From: Azophilus sp965215035 | GTDB taxonomy: Bacteria > Pseudomonadota > Gammaproteobacteria > Pseudomonadales > Azotimanducaceae | Direction of reading: 5' to 3' | Assembly (NCBI GenBank): GCA_965215035.1 | Contig: OZ244040.1 | Location: forward strand, 3,534,001 to 3,598,000 | DNA length: 64,000 nt | Part shown: one piece after another, positions 7,899-15,963 of the stretch | How the letters are laid out: each line of letters opens with the position of its first letter | Numbering within the stretch: the stretch's first letter is position 1 | Position numbers and translations under genes: made by a program | Notes under the pieces: generated by a model | What the model was told of the DNA's origin: nothing | The model's database searches: none | What the model saw: only the letters and a program-made list of their open reading frames with translations

Positions 7899-8696
7899 AT
7901 GAAAGCGCTGTTGAAAGACCCGCTGGTGCTGTTTCTGGCCTTGGGTGTGGTGATTTTCTGGATCGCCGCTCTCGGTGCCGGCAGCGGCGGGGACAGCCTG
8001 ATTGAAGTCGGCCAGCCGGACATCGACCGAATCAAAAACCAGTGGCAGGCGCAGATGGGCCGCCCGCCCACGCCCCAGGAATTGGACGGGCTGGTCGAGC
8101 AGCACATCGAGGAGGAAGTCTACTTCCGCGAAGCCAAGCGCCTATCGCTCGATGAGGGCGACATCATCGTACGCCGCCGGCTCGTGCAGAAGCTCCGGTT
8201 TCTAACCGAGGATATCGCGACCGGCCAACCCCCATCGGCGGCCGACTTGCTGGCGTATTTCGACGCCAACGCGGCGCGCTACAGGCAGCCGGTGCGCTAC
8301 AGCTTCAGCCACCGCTACTTCTCCACAGATCGGCGGGAAGATGCGCGCACCGATGCGGCGACGGCCCTTGGCGATGCCGAGGCCAGGGGCGACCCCTTCA
8401 TGCTGCAGCGGTCGTATCGGGCGCACTCCGCCCGACAAATTGGCAACCTGTTCGGTACCTCCTTCGCGGAACAACTCGCCGCGTTGGAACCGGACAGCGA
8501 CCGGTGGCAGGGCCCCATAGGTTCCGCCTACGGGTGGCACCTGGTGCAACTCGACGCCCGGTTGCCGGAACTTGTGCCGCCATTCGATGAGGTCGCGAAT
8601 CGGGTAGCGAACGATTTCAATGCCGAGCGGCGTGCCCGCGCGAACAAGGCCTATTACCAGAGCCTGCTGGAGCGCTACGAGGTACGCCAGCCTTGA
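7899..8696 (+). CDS. Peptidyl-prolyl cis-trans isomerase, PpiC-like, membrane-anchored
   Basis: A 265-residue protein with an N-terminal membrane anchor (LVLFLALGVVIFWIAAL) and a periplasmic SurA/PpiC-like body. PTPQELDGLVEQHIEEEVYFREAKRL in the first third is typical of the SurA-N-like helical region, and ...GPIGSAYGWHLVQLDARLPEL near the end matches the closing strand of parvulin domains. The parvulin core is short and divergent, so chaperone activity is as likely as isomerase activity. Its stop overlaps the start of the HupE/UreJ gene by one base, so they are translationally coupled. An ATG at 7884 would add five residues. Confidence 0.75.
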   Translation: MKALLKDPLVLFLALGVVIFWIAALGAGSGGDSLIEVGQPDIDRIKNQWQAQMGRPPTPQELDGLVEQHIEEEVYFREAKRLSLDEGDIIVRRRLVQKLRFLTEDIATGQPPSAADLLAYFDANAARYRQPVRYSFSHRYFSTDRREDARTDAATALGDAEARGDPFMLQRSYRAHSARQIGNLFGTSFAEQLAALEPDSDRWQGPIGSAYGWHLVQLDARLPELVPPFDEVANRVANDFNAERRARANKAYYQSLLERYEVRQP

Positions 8697-9748
8697 TGCG
8701 GAGTCGGGCAAGTCGCATGGCGGCCACAGGCCGGGGTCCGTCCACCGATCGTCATGGGTTCCCCTCCAAAAGGGCGGCCGACCGGTTCGGGCTGGCAGCG
8801 GTGATGCTGTTTGTCATAGCCGTCACACCGGTTTGGGCGCATGAAGTCCGGCCCGCCTACCTGCAGGTTGCCGAAACCGGGCCCGGCGTATTTTCGATAC
8901 TTTGGAAGCAACCCATCCTACAGAACCGCCGGCTGCCCATCGACCCTGTATTCCCGAATGACTGTGTGCCCACCTCGCCGGAGCTTCGGGAGGTGACGGG
9001 CAACGCACTGCTGCGGAGCTGGACAATCGAATGCGCGTTGCGCGAGGGGGTCATCCACATTAGCGGCCTGTCGCGCACCATTACCGATGTTATGGTGGAG
9101 GTGAGTCGCCTGGATGGCGAGCAATCCAACCACCTGCTGCGCCCCAACTCGCCGTCCCTCGTGCTGAGCGACCCGAGCCCGCAGGTAGCGGCCTACCTGA
9201 CCCTCGGCGTGGAGCACCTGGTTTTCGGTATCGACCACGTGCTGTTCGTTATCGGTCTTGTGCTCTTCATCCCAAGCCGCTGGGCGCTCTTGAAAACCAT
9301 CACGGCCTTCACGGTGGCCCACAGCATTACCCTGGCGCTCTCGGTGCTGGAACTGGTGCGCCTGCCCCAGGCACCAGTGGAAGCGGTGATCGCCCTGTCC
9401 ATCCTGTTCCTAGCGCGGGAGCTGACCATGCCCAAGGCGCGCCGGTCGGCCCTCACCCGGGGGCGCCCATGGATCATGGCGCTGTTGTTCGGGCTGCTGC
9501 ACGGCTTCGGCTTCGCCGGGGCGCTGGCCGATATTGGCCTGCCCCGGGACCAGCTTGCGCTGTCGCTGTTCCTGTTCAATGTCGGCATCGAGGTCGGCCA
9601 GCTCGCCATTATCGCGGTACTGCTCGCCGTGCTGTGGTGCGCTCGGCTAATCGCCGGGAGTATCGCCCTGGCAGAGCGGGGTTTTGTATTCGCCATGGGG
9701 TCGTTGGCCGCCTTCTGGACCATCGACCGGGTGTTGCCGATTCTTTAG
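8696..9748 (+). CDS. HupE/UreJ-family membrane protein with a periplasmic N-terminal domain
   Basis: About 350 residues. A signal segment (LAAVMLFVIAVTPVWA, cleavage before HEVRP) is followed by an exported domain of about 110 residues, then seven or so membrane segments of the HupE/UreJ_2 family. Histidine-containing membrane motifs are visible: GVEHLVFGIDHVLFVIG, FTVAHSITLALS and GLLHGFGFAGAL, which could bind metal. HupE and UreJ relatives are nickel or cobalt permeases or hydrogenase accessory proteins, but this long subfamily is uncharacterised and no hydrogenase or urease genes are nearby. Coupled to the upstream isomerase gene, a combination I recall from other proteobacteria. Confidence 0.85.
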   Translation: MRSRASRMAATGRGPSTDRHGFPSKRAADRFGLAAVMLFVIAVTPVWAHEVRPAYLQVAETGPGVFSILWKQPILQNRRLPIDPVFPNDCVPTSPELREVTGNALLRSWTIECALREGVIHISGLSRTITDVMVEVSRLDGEQSNHLLRPNSPSLVLSDPSPQVAAYLTLGVEHLVFGIDHVLFVIGLVLFIPSRWALLKTITAFTVAHSITLALSVLELVRLPQAPVEAVIALSILFLARELTMPKARRSALTRGRPWIMALLFGLLHGFGFAGALADIGLPRDQLALSLFLFNVGIEVGQLAIIAVLLAVLWCARLIAGSIALAERGFVFAMGSLAAFWTIDRVLPIL

Positions 9749-10097
9749 CCCTGCTCGCCCCGGCGAGCGGTGCGCCGATACGCGGGCCACGGGCCCCGGC
9801 AACCTCAACCGCACGATTCGCCGGATAGTGGCTCAGCTTGAATTCCGGCTGCGTCGAACTCCATGCGGGACGACCTTGCCATGATCCACAAATTCAAACT
9901 GAGTATCCATGTTGTCAAGATGTATTTGTTGGTGGATTTCCATACAGCGTCTCGGCGGCGTTGGACGGGAGCCACCACTATCCGCCCATTGGCGATCAGC
10001 ATAGCCACCCACTTCGTGTAGCTTGGTGCCTGAGGTCCCGGACCGCCCTGCTTGGTCGCCCTGAATGGCTATGCAATCAGCCGCCCCGAGGCGATCA
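9749..10097. other. Intergenic region holding an R1 module A copy
   Basis: Lies between the convergent ends of the HupE/UreJ and MFS genes. It contains the reversed R1 module A (listed separately). An open frame on the minus strand reads through that repeat but has no recognisable homology. Nothing else is supported. Confidence 0.5.
9895..9973 (-). repeat. R1 repeat, module A only (reverse orientation)
   Basis: Read on the minus strand it begins GGCTCCCGTCCAACGCCG, continues CGAGACGCTGTATGGAAATC and CACCAACAAATACATCTTG, and ends GGATACTCAGTTTG, where module B would start in the full-length copies. Here the following sequence is unrelated, so module B is missing. Confidence 0.85.
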
Positions 10098-11324
10098 TCA
10101 GCCGGAACTGAACTCTCTCTCCCTGGCACCGGCCACGGCCCGCACCAGGGCCAGCAGGCCCAGCAGGGTAAAGAAGGCCGCCGCCACAAAGGGGGCGCCG
10201 GGAAAATAGATGGGCGCGTTCGGGGCGCTGAACCAGGCGAAGGTCTGGGCCATAAATGGGGGCGAGAGAATCGACACCAGGCTTGCCACACTGCCGAGCG
10301 CACCCTGCAGTTCGCCCTGCGCATCCGCCGGTATGCGGGCGGACATAAGCGACTGCAGGGAGGGGGCGATGAAGCCCTGGATGGCGCCAACGGCAATCAC
10401 CGGGTACATCATCCAGCCATAGGGCACCAGGGCATAGCCCAGAAACGCGACCACCGTCAACACCAGCCCGATGTAGGCGGTGGGCCTGGTTCCGTACCGA
10501 TCCAGGAAGTAGCGGATCAGCCAAACCTGCACAACGATCATGCACACTCCCACCGCGCCTAGGGAGAAACCGATATCCCGCGAAGACCAGGCGAACTTCT
10601 CGATGGCGAAGTAGGCCCACACGCTGGGCAGCGAATGATGTCCCATCAAGTAAAGGAAGTACGCAAAAACCAGGCCCAATACCACCGGATAGCGCCAAAG
10701 CTGATTGAACGCCCCGAGCGGGTTGGCGCGCCGCCAGGCAAAGGGGCGGCGGTTTTCCGGCCGCAGGGACTCGGGCAGTACCAAAAAGCCGTATACCATG
10801 TTGGCGAAGGCAAGGGCGGCGGCCGCGTAAAATGGTGCCCGCGGGCCGAACTCGCCAAGGAACCCGCCGATCACCGGGCCGACGATAAAACCGGCGCCGA
10901 AGGCGGCCCCCAGGAGGGCGAAATTCTTGGCCCGTTCCTCCGGAGCGAAACTGTCGGCGATGTAGGCATTGGCAATGCCGTAGGTGGATGCGGAAACGCC
11001 GGCGATAAAGCGCCCCAGAAACAGCCAGCCGAGGGTTGGCGCCCAACCCATTAGCAGATAGTCACCGCCCATGGCGAGCAGTGACAGCAGCAGCACCGGC
11101 CGGCGCCCGAAGCGGTCGGAAAGGTTGCCCAGCACCGGGGCGCTGAAGAACTGCATGGCCGCATAGACGAACATAAGCCAGCCGCCGTATCGAGCCGCAT
11201 CGGCAAGGGGCTCGCCACTGACATCCATGATCAGCGCCGGCAGCACCGGCATGATGATGCCAAAGCCGATGGAGTCGAGCAGCACCGTGACGAAAATGAA
11301 GGCCAGCGCGTGCTTCGCCCGCAT
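10098..11324 (-). CDS. MFS exporter, TetA-like (DHA1 family)
   Basis: A 408-residue inner-membrane protein with twelve predicted segments. The N-terminus FVTVLLDSIGFGIIMPVLPALI and motif A (GNLSDRFGRRPVLLLS, residues about 66-81) are those of TetA-type proton antiporters, as is GRFIAGVSASTYGIANAYIAD. This group exports drugs, and many chromosomal members have other, unknown substrates. There is no divergent TetR-type regulator beside it, which argues against a classical tetracycline-resistance unit. Resistance should not be inferred from sequence alone. Confidence 0.88.
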   Translation of the reverse strand: MRAKHALAFIFVTVLLDSIGFGIIMPVLPALIMDVSGEPLADAARYGGWLMFVYAAMQFFSAPVLGNLSDRFGRRPVLLLSLLAMGGDYLLMGWAPTLGWLFLGRFIAGVSASTYGIANAYIADSFAPEERAKNFALLGAAFGAGFIVGPVIGGFLGEFGPRAPFYAAAALAFANMVYGFLVLPESLRPENRRPFAWRRANPLGAFNQLWRYPVVLGLVFAYFLYLMGHHSLPSVWAYFAIEKFAWSSRDIGFSLGAVGVCMIVVQVWLIRYFLDRYGTRPTAYIGLVLTVVAFLGYALVPYGWMMYPVIAVGAIQGFIAPSLQSLMSARIPADAQGELQGALGSVASLVSILSPPFMAQTFAWFSAPNAPIYFPGAPFVAAAFFTLLGLLALVRAVAGAREREFSSG

Positions 11325-11420
11325 AGCTCAACCCACCATCACGAAAACAACACCCGGCGCCATGCCAACCCGCCGATCAACGCCACCGGAATGCCGCACG
11401 GCAGCCGTATGCACACAGGC

Positions 11421-11454
11421 CTAGTGCCCCATCGAACTGATAACGACGTATCAG
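11421..11454 (+). repeat. R6 short motif, copy 1
   Basis: A 34-bp block beginning CTAGTGCCCCATCGAACTGA and ending ACGTATCAG; the CTGATA...TATCAG part is palindromic. A near match lies at 55529-55562. Just downstream, 11455-11555 contains a longer imperfect inverted repeat (GCGCGCCCACAAGCGCCCAG near its start, CTGTGGGCGCGC near its end) that could form a hairpin. Both copies sit between genes. Confidence 0.55.
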
Positions 11455-11558
11455 CGCGCCCACAAGCGCCCAGATGCGCGGCGGAGGCTCGCCAGCGTAT
11501 CCGAGATACGTCACGAGCCGACAACAAAGCAGATGGGTGCCTGTGGGCGCGCCGACCA

Positions 11559-12602
11559 TCATTCGCCCACCACCGCGCCCAGGGCCTGCGCCGCTTCGTC
11601 CACCCCGGCCGCGTCCACATCGAGATGCGTGACGGCGCGCAGGCGGTACTCGCCGACCGCGCCGATGCGCACGCCGCGTTCAAGCAGCCGCGCCGAGACC
11701 TGTCCGGCATCGAGCCCGGTGCCCGCCACATCGAAGTAGACCATATTGGTTTCGATGGCGTCGGCATCGACCTCAACCCCGCCGATCTGGGCGATAAGGC
11801 GGGCGAAGCGCCGGGCATTGGCGTGATCCTCCGCTAGGCGACCGACATTGTGCCCGAGTGCGTAGATGCCCGCGGCGGCGATGATTCCCGCCTGGCGCAT
11901 CGCGCCACCAAACTGGTGTTTGTAGCGCAGCGCTTCGGCGATGAACCCGCGCGAGCCCGCCAATACGCCACCCACCGGCGCCCCCAGGCCCTTGCTCATG
12001 TCAATCCACACGGAGTCGTAGCCGCGCGCGAAAACCGACGCCGGTTCCCCCGCCGCAACCACCGCGTTCATCAGCCGCGCGCCATCCATGTGGGTGGCCA
12101 GCCCATGCTCGTGGGCGGTGGCGGCCACCGCGTCGAGCGCCTCGACAGGCCAAACCGCACCGCCGCCGGCATTGGTTGTGTTCTCCACCGAGACGAGGCG
12201 CGAGCGCTGCGTATAGGCGACCCGGTCGCGAATGGCGGCCCGCACCCGATCAGCGCTGAACATGCCCCGCGCACCGGGCAGGGTGTGCAGCATCACCCCC
12301 GCAAGCGCACTCGGACCACCCGCCTCATAGTGCACCGGGTGGCTTGTCTCGTGCAGGATGATCTCGTCGCCGGGCTGTGTATGGGTGCGGTAGGCGACCG
12401 CGTTGCACATGGTACCGGAGGGCAGAAACAGCGCCGCCTCCTTACCGAGCAGGTCCGCGACCAGTGCGCAAAGCTCGCACACCGTGGGGTCTTCGTTGAG
12501 CTGCTCATCACCCACTTCGGCATTCGCCATCGCTTCCCGCATAGCTAGGGAGGGACGGGTTTGGGTGTCGCTAAACAGGTCGATTCTGGGGCGCTCGCTC
12601 AT
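11559..12602 (-). CDS. Low-specificity threonine aldolase
   Basis: A PLP enzyme of 347 residues that cleaves threonine and other beta-hydroxy amino acids to glycine and an aldehyde. Visible residues: the Schiff-base lysine Lys204 in DMSKGLGAPVGG, Asp173 in HMDGARLMNA for the pyridine nitrogen, the SDTQTRPSLAMREAM N-terminus and the substrate loop SVENTTNAGGG (138-148). The ATG at 12602 (MSERPRIDLFSDTQT) fits the family start; an upstream ATG at 12668 would add 22 unlikely residues. It is a single gene; the R2 element lies about 80 bp upstream and could have displaced native promoter sequence. Confidence 0.93.
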   Translation of the reverse strand: MSERPRIDLFSDTQTRPSLAMREAMANAEVGDEQLNEDPTVCELCALVADLLGKEAALFLPSGTMCNAVAYRTHTQPGDEIILHETSHPVHYEAGGPSALAGVMLHTLPGARGMFSADRVRAAIRDRVAYTQRSRLVSVENTTNAGGGAVWPVEALDAVAATAHEHGLATHMDGARLMNAVVAAGEPASVFARGYDSVWIDMSKGLGAPVGGVLAGSRGFIAEALRYKHQFGGAMRQAGIIAAAGIYALGHNVGRLAEDHANARRFARLIAQIGGVEVDADAIETNMVYFDVAGTGLDAGQVSARLLERGVRIGAVGEYRLRAVTHLDVDAAGVDEAAQALGAVVGE

Positions 12603-12681
12603 CTTTGGATCTCGTGCTCGCTCGCTCACACGGGCTGTACCCTGTTCGCATCGGTTCCCGCTTGTCAATGTTGCGGATCAC

Positions 12682-12831
12682 CAGGGCCATCCCAAAGTCG
12701 CCTACTAACCCTCCGCCAAGCCCTATATAGTTGGTTTACGAACATTCTTCGGAAGATTCGGCAATGCTTTTCGGAATCTAATGAGTTTTCTGAAATTTCA
12801 TCTCAGCAGCGAACTCTTTGGGATGGTCTTG
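12682..12831. mobile_element. R2 MITE-like element, uninterrupted copy
   Basis: About 150 bp, noticeably more AT-rich than its surroundings, with inverted ends CAGGGCCATCCCAAAG on the left and CTTTGGGATGGTCTTG on the right (two mismatches). The interior runs TCGCCTACTAACCCTCCGCC, then GTTTACGAACATTCTTCGG and further AT-rich sequence. It has no coding capacity. A second full copy at 27970-28246 has perfect 16-bp ends. Small size, inverted ends and lack of genes fit a miniature inverted-repeat transposable element; the mobilising transposase is not in the window. Confidence 0.8.
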
Positions 12832-12899
12832 TGCGAATCACCCACATGGCGCGGTTCTTCCGGTGACGACCGGTCACCATTCCTCGTTTGCTCCTGCGC

Positions 12900-13319
12900 C
12901 TATCCCGCCTTCTCCTCCCGGGGCACATAAACATAGCGCCGGCTGAGGAAGAAGTTGTTAAGCGTCGCCGCCGCCGCACCGCATATCAACGATAGCAGGG
13001 GCCGGCCGGCAAGCGGCCCATGCAGAACCAGCACCGTATAAAACCCGAAATTCAGGGCGGCGCCCGCGGCTTGAATGGCAACGTAGCGCATGAACCGCGC
13101 ATCCGCCACGCGAACCAGGAACGTGAACCTAGCGTTCAACACGAAGGCCACGGATACGGCCAGCGCCACGGAAACGAGGCGGGACGCGATGTAACCGGCC
13201 TCGGCATGGTAGACAAGCAGCCCAAGAACCCCGGCGTCCACGGCGAACGAAACCCCGCCCACCATGAGGAACCGGACGAGCTGGTGGAACAAGCCATTTT
13301 TCCGCAAGCGCGTTTCCAC
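12900..13319 (-). CDS. GtrA-like membrane protein
   Basis: A small polytopic protein (140 residues from the GTG at 13319) with four membrane segments: LVRFLMVGGVSFAVDAGVLG, IASRLVSVALAVSVAFVLN, FMRYVAIQAAGAALNFGFY and LLSLICGAAAATLNNFFLS, followed by RRYVYV. GtrA-family proteins help move polyprenyl-linked sugars across the inner membrane, often for glycosylation of lipopolysaccharide. In-frame starts exist further upstream (to 13463), but that stretch overlaps R5-like repeat sequence, so the shorter start is preferred. There is no glycosyltransferase directly adjacent; a second GtrA gene sits at 25.2 kb next to a membrane glycosyltransferase-like gene. Confidence 0.85.
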   Translation of the reverse strand: METRLRKNGLFHQLVRFLMVGGVSFAVDAGVLGLLVYHAEAGYIASRLVSVALAVSVAFVLNARFTFLVRVADARFMRYVAIQAAGAALNFGFYTVLVLHGPLAGRPLLSLICGAAAATLNNFFLSRRYVYVPREEKAG

Positions 13320-13341
13320 CCCGGGGCCCCCGGAGAGCGGG

Positions 13342-13425
13342 CGCGCGGGGAACCGGGTACTTTCCCGGTCGGTGCCCATGGTCATGCGGCTTGCCTGCCC
13401 AAGCGGAGTGGGTGTGCGGTGCGCA
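13342..13425. repeat. R5-like repeat unit, single diverged copy
   Basis: Contains GCGGGGAACCGGGTACTTTC followed by CCGGTCGGTGCCCATGGTC and GCGGAGTGGGTGTGCG. These match in order the GGGGAACAGGGTACTTCCC, GGCCGGTCCC and GGAGTGGGTG blocks of the tandem units at 2.8 kb, with several substitutions. It lies immediately upstream of, or within, a possible N-terminal extension of the GtrA gene. Confidence 0.55.
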
Positions 13426-13487
13426 TTCGCCGGCGCCTCCCCCATATCCAAGGCCCGCGCCACAACGACACCACGACGGCGGCCGCC

Positions 13488-14633
13488 CTAGTAGCCCTCG
13501 AGTTCACCGTAGCGGTTGCGATGGAAATTGACATCGCCGAAAGTCTGCTCGGAAACCGCCGCCCGCTTGATGAAAAAGCCGATGTCGAACTCATCCGTCA
13601 TGCCGATACCCCCGTGCATCTGAATGCCTTCCCGGGAAACGAGGTTGTAGGTTTCGCCAACCTTGGTTTTGGCGAGGCTCGCGAGCTTGGCGACCTCGGC
13701 CCGGTCCCGGCCCTCGTCCAGCGCGGTCAGGGCCTCCAGCACACAGGACTTGGACAGTTCCACCTCGCAGAACATATTGGCGGCCCGGTGCTTCAATGCC
13801 TGAAAAGAGCCGATGGGAACGCCGAACTGGTGCCGTTCCTTCAGGTAGGCGATGGTGCGCTCGAAACACTCCTGCAACCCGCCCAGCATCTCCGCGGCCA
13901 TGCCGATACGGGCGATGTCCAGGGTGGGGTCGAGCACGTCCGCGCCCCGGCCAAGTTCCCCGATCAGTGCATCAGGGCCAACCGTCACACCGGCCAACTC
14001 CAGGTTCGCGGCGTTGCGCGAATCCACCATGCTAGTTCGCCGCACATCGACACCCGATGCGTCGCCCGCAACGATAAACAGGCTGATTCCGTCCCTGTCT
14101 TGCGGTGCCCCCGAGGTTCTCGCCACAACGATGAACTGGTCGGCGACATGGCCGTCCAGCACGAAGGTCTTGCTGCCGTTCAGGACGAACCCGTCACCCG
14201 ACGGTTGCGCCGATGTGGCCACGCCGTAGGGATTGTGGCGGTGCGATTCCTCCAAGGCGAGCGCCATCAGGCATTCGCCCGCGCAGATGCCCGGCAGCAG
14301 CCTCGCCTTCTGCGCATCGCCGCCGCCCAGGTTGACCAGGGTGCCACAAACCCAGACGCTGGCGAAGAGCGGGCTGGCCCCGAGGGTGCGGCCGGTCTCC
14401 TCCGTGACCACGCCCAACCCCTTGTAGCCGAATGCCAGGCCGCCATAGGCTTCCGGGAAGGGAATGCCGGCCCAACCGAGTTCGGCCATCGCCTTCCAAG
14501 TGTCGCGGTCGAATCCCTCGGCGGACTGTTCGTCGCGCAACCTGCGCAGTTGGGAGACCGGCATGTTGTTGGCGCAAAAATCCTTGGCGGTGTCTTTGAG
14601 CATGTTCTGCTCTTCGTTGAGTATCATCGGCAT
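13488..14633 (-). CDS. Acyl-CoA dehydrogenase family protein
   Basis: A 381-residue flavoprotein expected to oxidise an acyl-CoA to the 2-enoyl-CoA and pass electrons to ETF. The helical N-terminal domain starts MPMILNEEQNMLKDTAKDFC; the middle beta domain has ALALEESHRHNPYGVATSAQ where most relatives have an SEPxxGSD motif, so FAD/substrate contacts are modified. The C-terminal domain contains RHQFGVPIGSFQALKHRAAN and HGGIGMTDEFDIGFFIKR, with a likely catalytic Glu in TDEF. It is transcribed alone; nothing links it to a specific substrate. Confidence 0.88.
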   Translation of the reverse strand: MPMILNEEQNMLKDTAKDFCANNMPVSQLRRLRDEQSAEGFDRDTWKAMAELGWAGIPFPEAYGGLAFGYKGLGVVTEETGRTLGASPLFASVWVCGTLVNLGGGDAQKARLLPGICAGECLMALALEESHRHNPYGVATSAQPSGDGFVLNGSKTFVLDGHVADQFIVVARTSGAPQDRDGISLFIVAGDASGVDVRRTSMVDSRNAANLELAGVTVGPDALIGELGRGADVLDPTLDIARIGMAAEMLGGLQECFERTIAYLKERHQFGVPIGSFQALKHRAANMFCEVELSKSCVLEALTALDEGRDRAEVAKLASLAKTKVGETYNLVSREGIQMHGGIGMTDEFDIGFFIKRAAVSEQTFGDVNFHRNRYGELEGY

Positions 14634-14978
14634 GGTGTCTGTGGCCCCTCGTCAACCGGATGCGCACCCGGTGCGCAGAACTGAAAATGAAATCAGACTC
14701 GACCGGCTTTGTCACCCTCCAGTAGCGATTCGGCCCGAGCCATCCCCAAGTCGCCCAGGTGTCCCCGGCCAAGCCCGCTGTTTCCCCACCCTACATTCGA
14801 GCCCCGGGATCAGGTAGATTGCCGTTTTCATGCTCGAGCGAACCAAGGCAAACATGTATAGCGCTATCGCCTACGAAGTAGCGGTCCCGGTGGCTATCCC
14901 CACCATGAACCGCCCGGGCCGCCTTAAAGCCTGTACCAGCCGCATGCTGGCGCAGATGCGCCACGGTGCCCTCGCTCC
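14634..14978. other. Intergenic region with a decayed R2 end
   Basis: Lies between the divergent acyl-CoA dehydrogenase and DUF169 genes, so it must hold both promoters, but I cannot pick them with confidence. Positions 14737-14778 (GAGCCATCCCCAAGTCGCCC, then GGCCAAGCCCGC) match the left about 42 bp of R2 with substitutions, indicating an old, truncated copy. Confidence 0.5.
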
Positions 14979-15773
14979 ATGAAAAAGGTAATCGCAACCG
15001 ATCAATCCTCCTACGATTGGCCGGAGCTGGTCGGTGCCCTGAACCGCCTGCTGCGGCTGCGCACAACACCCATCGGCATGAAGCTGTTCACCAGCCGGGC
15101 GGATATGGATGCCCTACCCCGCATTCGTCGACCGAAGGCGGTCCACACCACAGACCAGATCGTCGGCCAGGCGGCCCGCAACGGCTGGACCGTCGGCATC
15201 ACGGTGGAGGATTTGGTCGGAGCCCAGTGCAGCACCGTAATCGGCCTGCATCCACGCAGCGAAGCCTGGCTCGCCGGCGACCGGATGGCGGGCGTCTGGT
15301 ACGAAAACGGCACGGAGGCCGCAGCGCACCAGCGGGCCATGGATGTGGTTCCCCATGGCAAATACGAGGCGATGGCGGTCAGCCCGCTGGCGAGCGGGCG
15401 CCTGGACCCGCCCGATATCTGCCTGATCTACGCGACCCCGGCGCAAATGATCCTGTTCATCAACGGGCTGCAATGGACGGGCTACCGAAAACTGGAATGG
15501 GGCTGCGTCGGCGAATCGTCCTGCGCCGACTCCTGGGGGCGGGCGCTTAAGACCGGCGAGCCGAGCCTGTCGATCCCCTGCTTCGCCGAACGCCGCTACG
15601 GCGGCGTTATGGAAGACGAACTGCTGATGGCCCTGCCGCCGAAATTCCTGCCCAAGACCATTGCGGGACTTGAGGCCCTGTCGAACAACGGGCTGCGCTA
15701 CCCGATTGCGCCGTACGGCGTGAACAACGATGTCCGGGCGGGAATGGGGGTGAGCTACCCCGCAGATACCTGA
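14979..15773 (+). CDS. DUF169 family protein
   Basis: A cytosolic protein of 264 residues with the DUF169 layout: an N-terminal helix (ELVGALNRLLRLRTTPIGMKLF), a central ICLIYATPAQMILFINGLQW segment, a conserved GCVGESSCADSW cysteine pair (about 174-182), and IPCFAERRYGG. The two cysteines and the preceding Cys suggest metal or redox chemistry, but the family has no established biochemical role that I can name. It is transcribed alone, convergent with the pdxA side, and its end abuts the broken alcohol dehydrogenase fragment. Confidence 0.85.
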   Translation: MKKVIATDQSSYDWPELVGALNRLLRLRTTPIGMKLFTSRADMDALPRIRRPKAVHTTDQIVGQAARNGWTVGITVEDLVGAQCSTVIGLHPRSEAWLAGDRMAGVWYENGTEAAAHQRAMDVVPHGKYEAMAVSPLASGRLDPPDICLIYATPAQMILFINGLQWTGYRKLEWGCVGESSCADSWGRALKTGEPSLSIPCFAERRYGGVMEDELLMALPPKFLPKTIAGLEALSNNGLRYPIAPYGVNNDVRAGMGVSYPADT

Positions 15774-15809
15774 TCGCCCGGCGGTGCCGGTTGCCCAAGC
15801 GGCCCCATG

Positions 15810-15963
15810 CGGCCGGGTAGGTGCCGTTGAAGTAGTGCAGGTCGCTGTGGCACACCCCCGTGGCGGCGGTGCGCACCAGCACTTCCCGAGGGCCGGGCAG
15901 CGCGATATCGACCTCTTCGACCGCCATGGGCACGTTGGCTTCGCCCAGTATTGCCGCTTTCAT
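15810..15963 (-). pseudogene. Zinc-type alcohol dehydrogenase, N-terminal fragment
   Basis: The ATG at 15963 begins MKAAILGEANVPMAVEEV, then LPGPREVLVRTAATGVCHSDLHYFNGTYPAA, the start of the GroES-like domain of medium-chain dehydrogenases, including the first catalytic-zinc cysteine (GVCHSD). After about 51 residues the homology stops and the frame turns into unrelated Arg-rich sequence that runs antisense to DUF169. The rest of a roughly 340-residue enzyme is absent. Its start overlaps the pdxA stop by four bases, so it was once the second gene of a pdxA operon. Confidence 0.7.

Noticed and set aside
10098..11324. A tetracycline resistance gene
   Set aside because: Only general TetA-like MFS features are visible, and the divergent tetR-type repressor is missing, so a resistance call is not supported.
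13020..14684. A 554-codon plus-strand open frame
   Set aside because: It is the antisense shadow of the GtrA and acyl-CoA dehydrogenase genes, open only because of high third-position GC.
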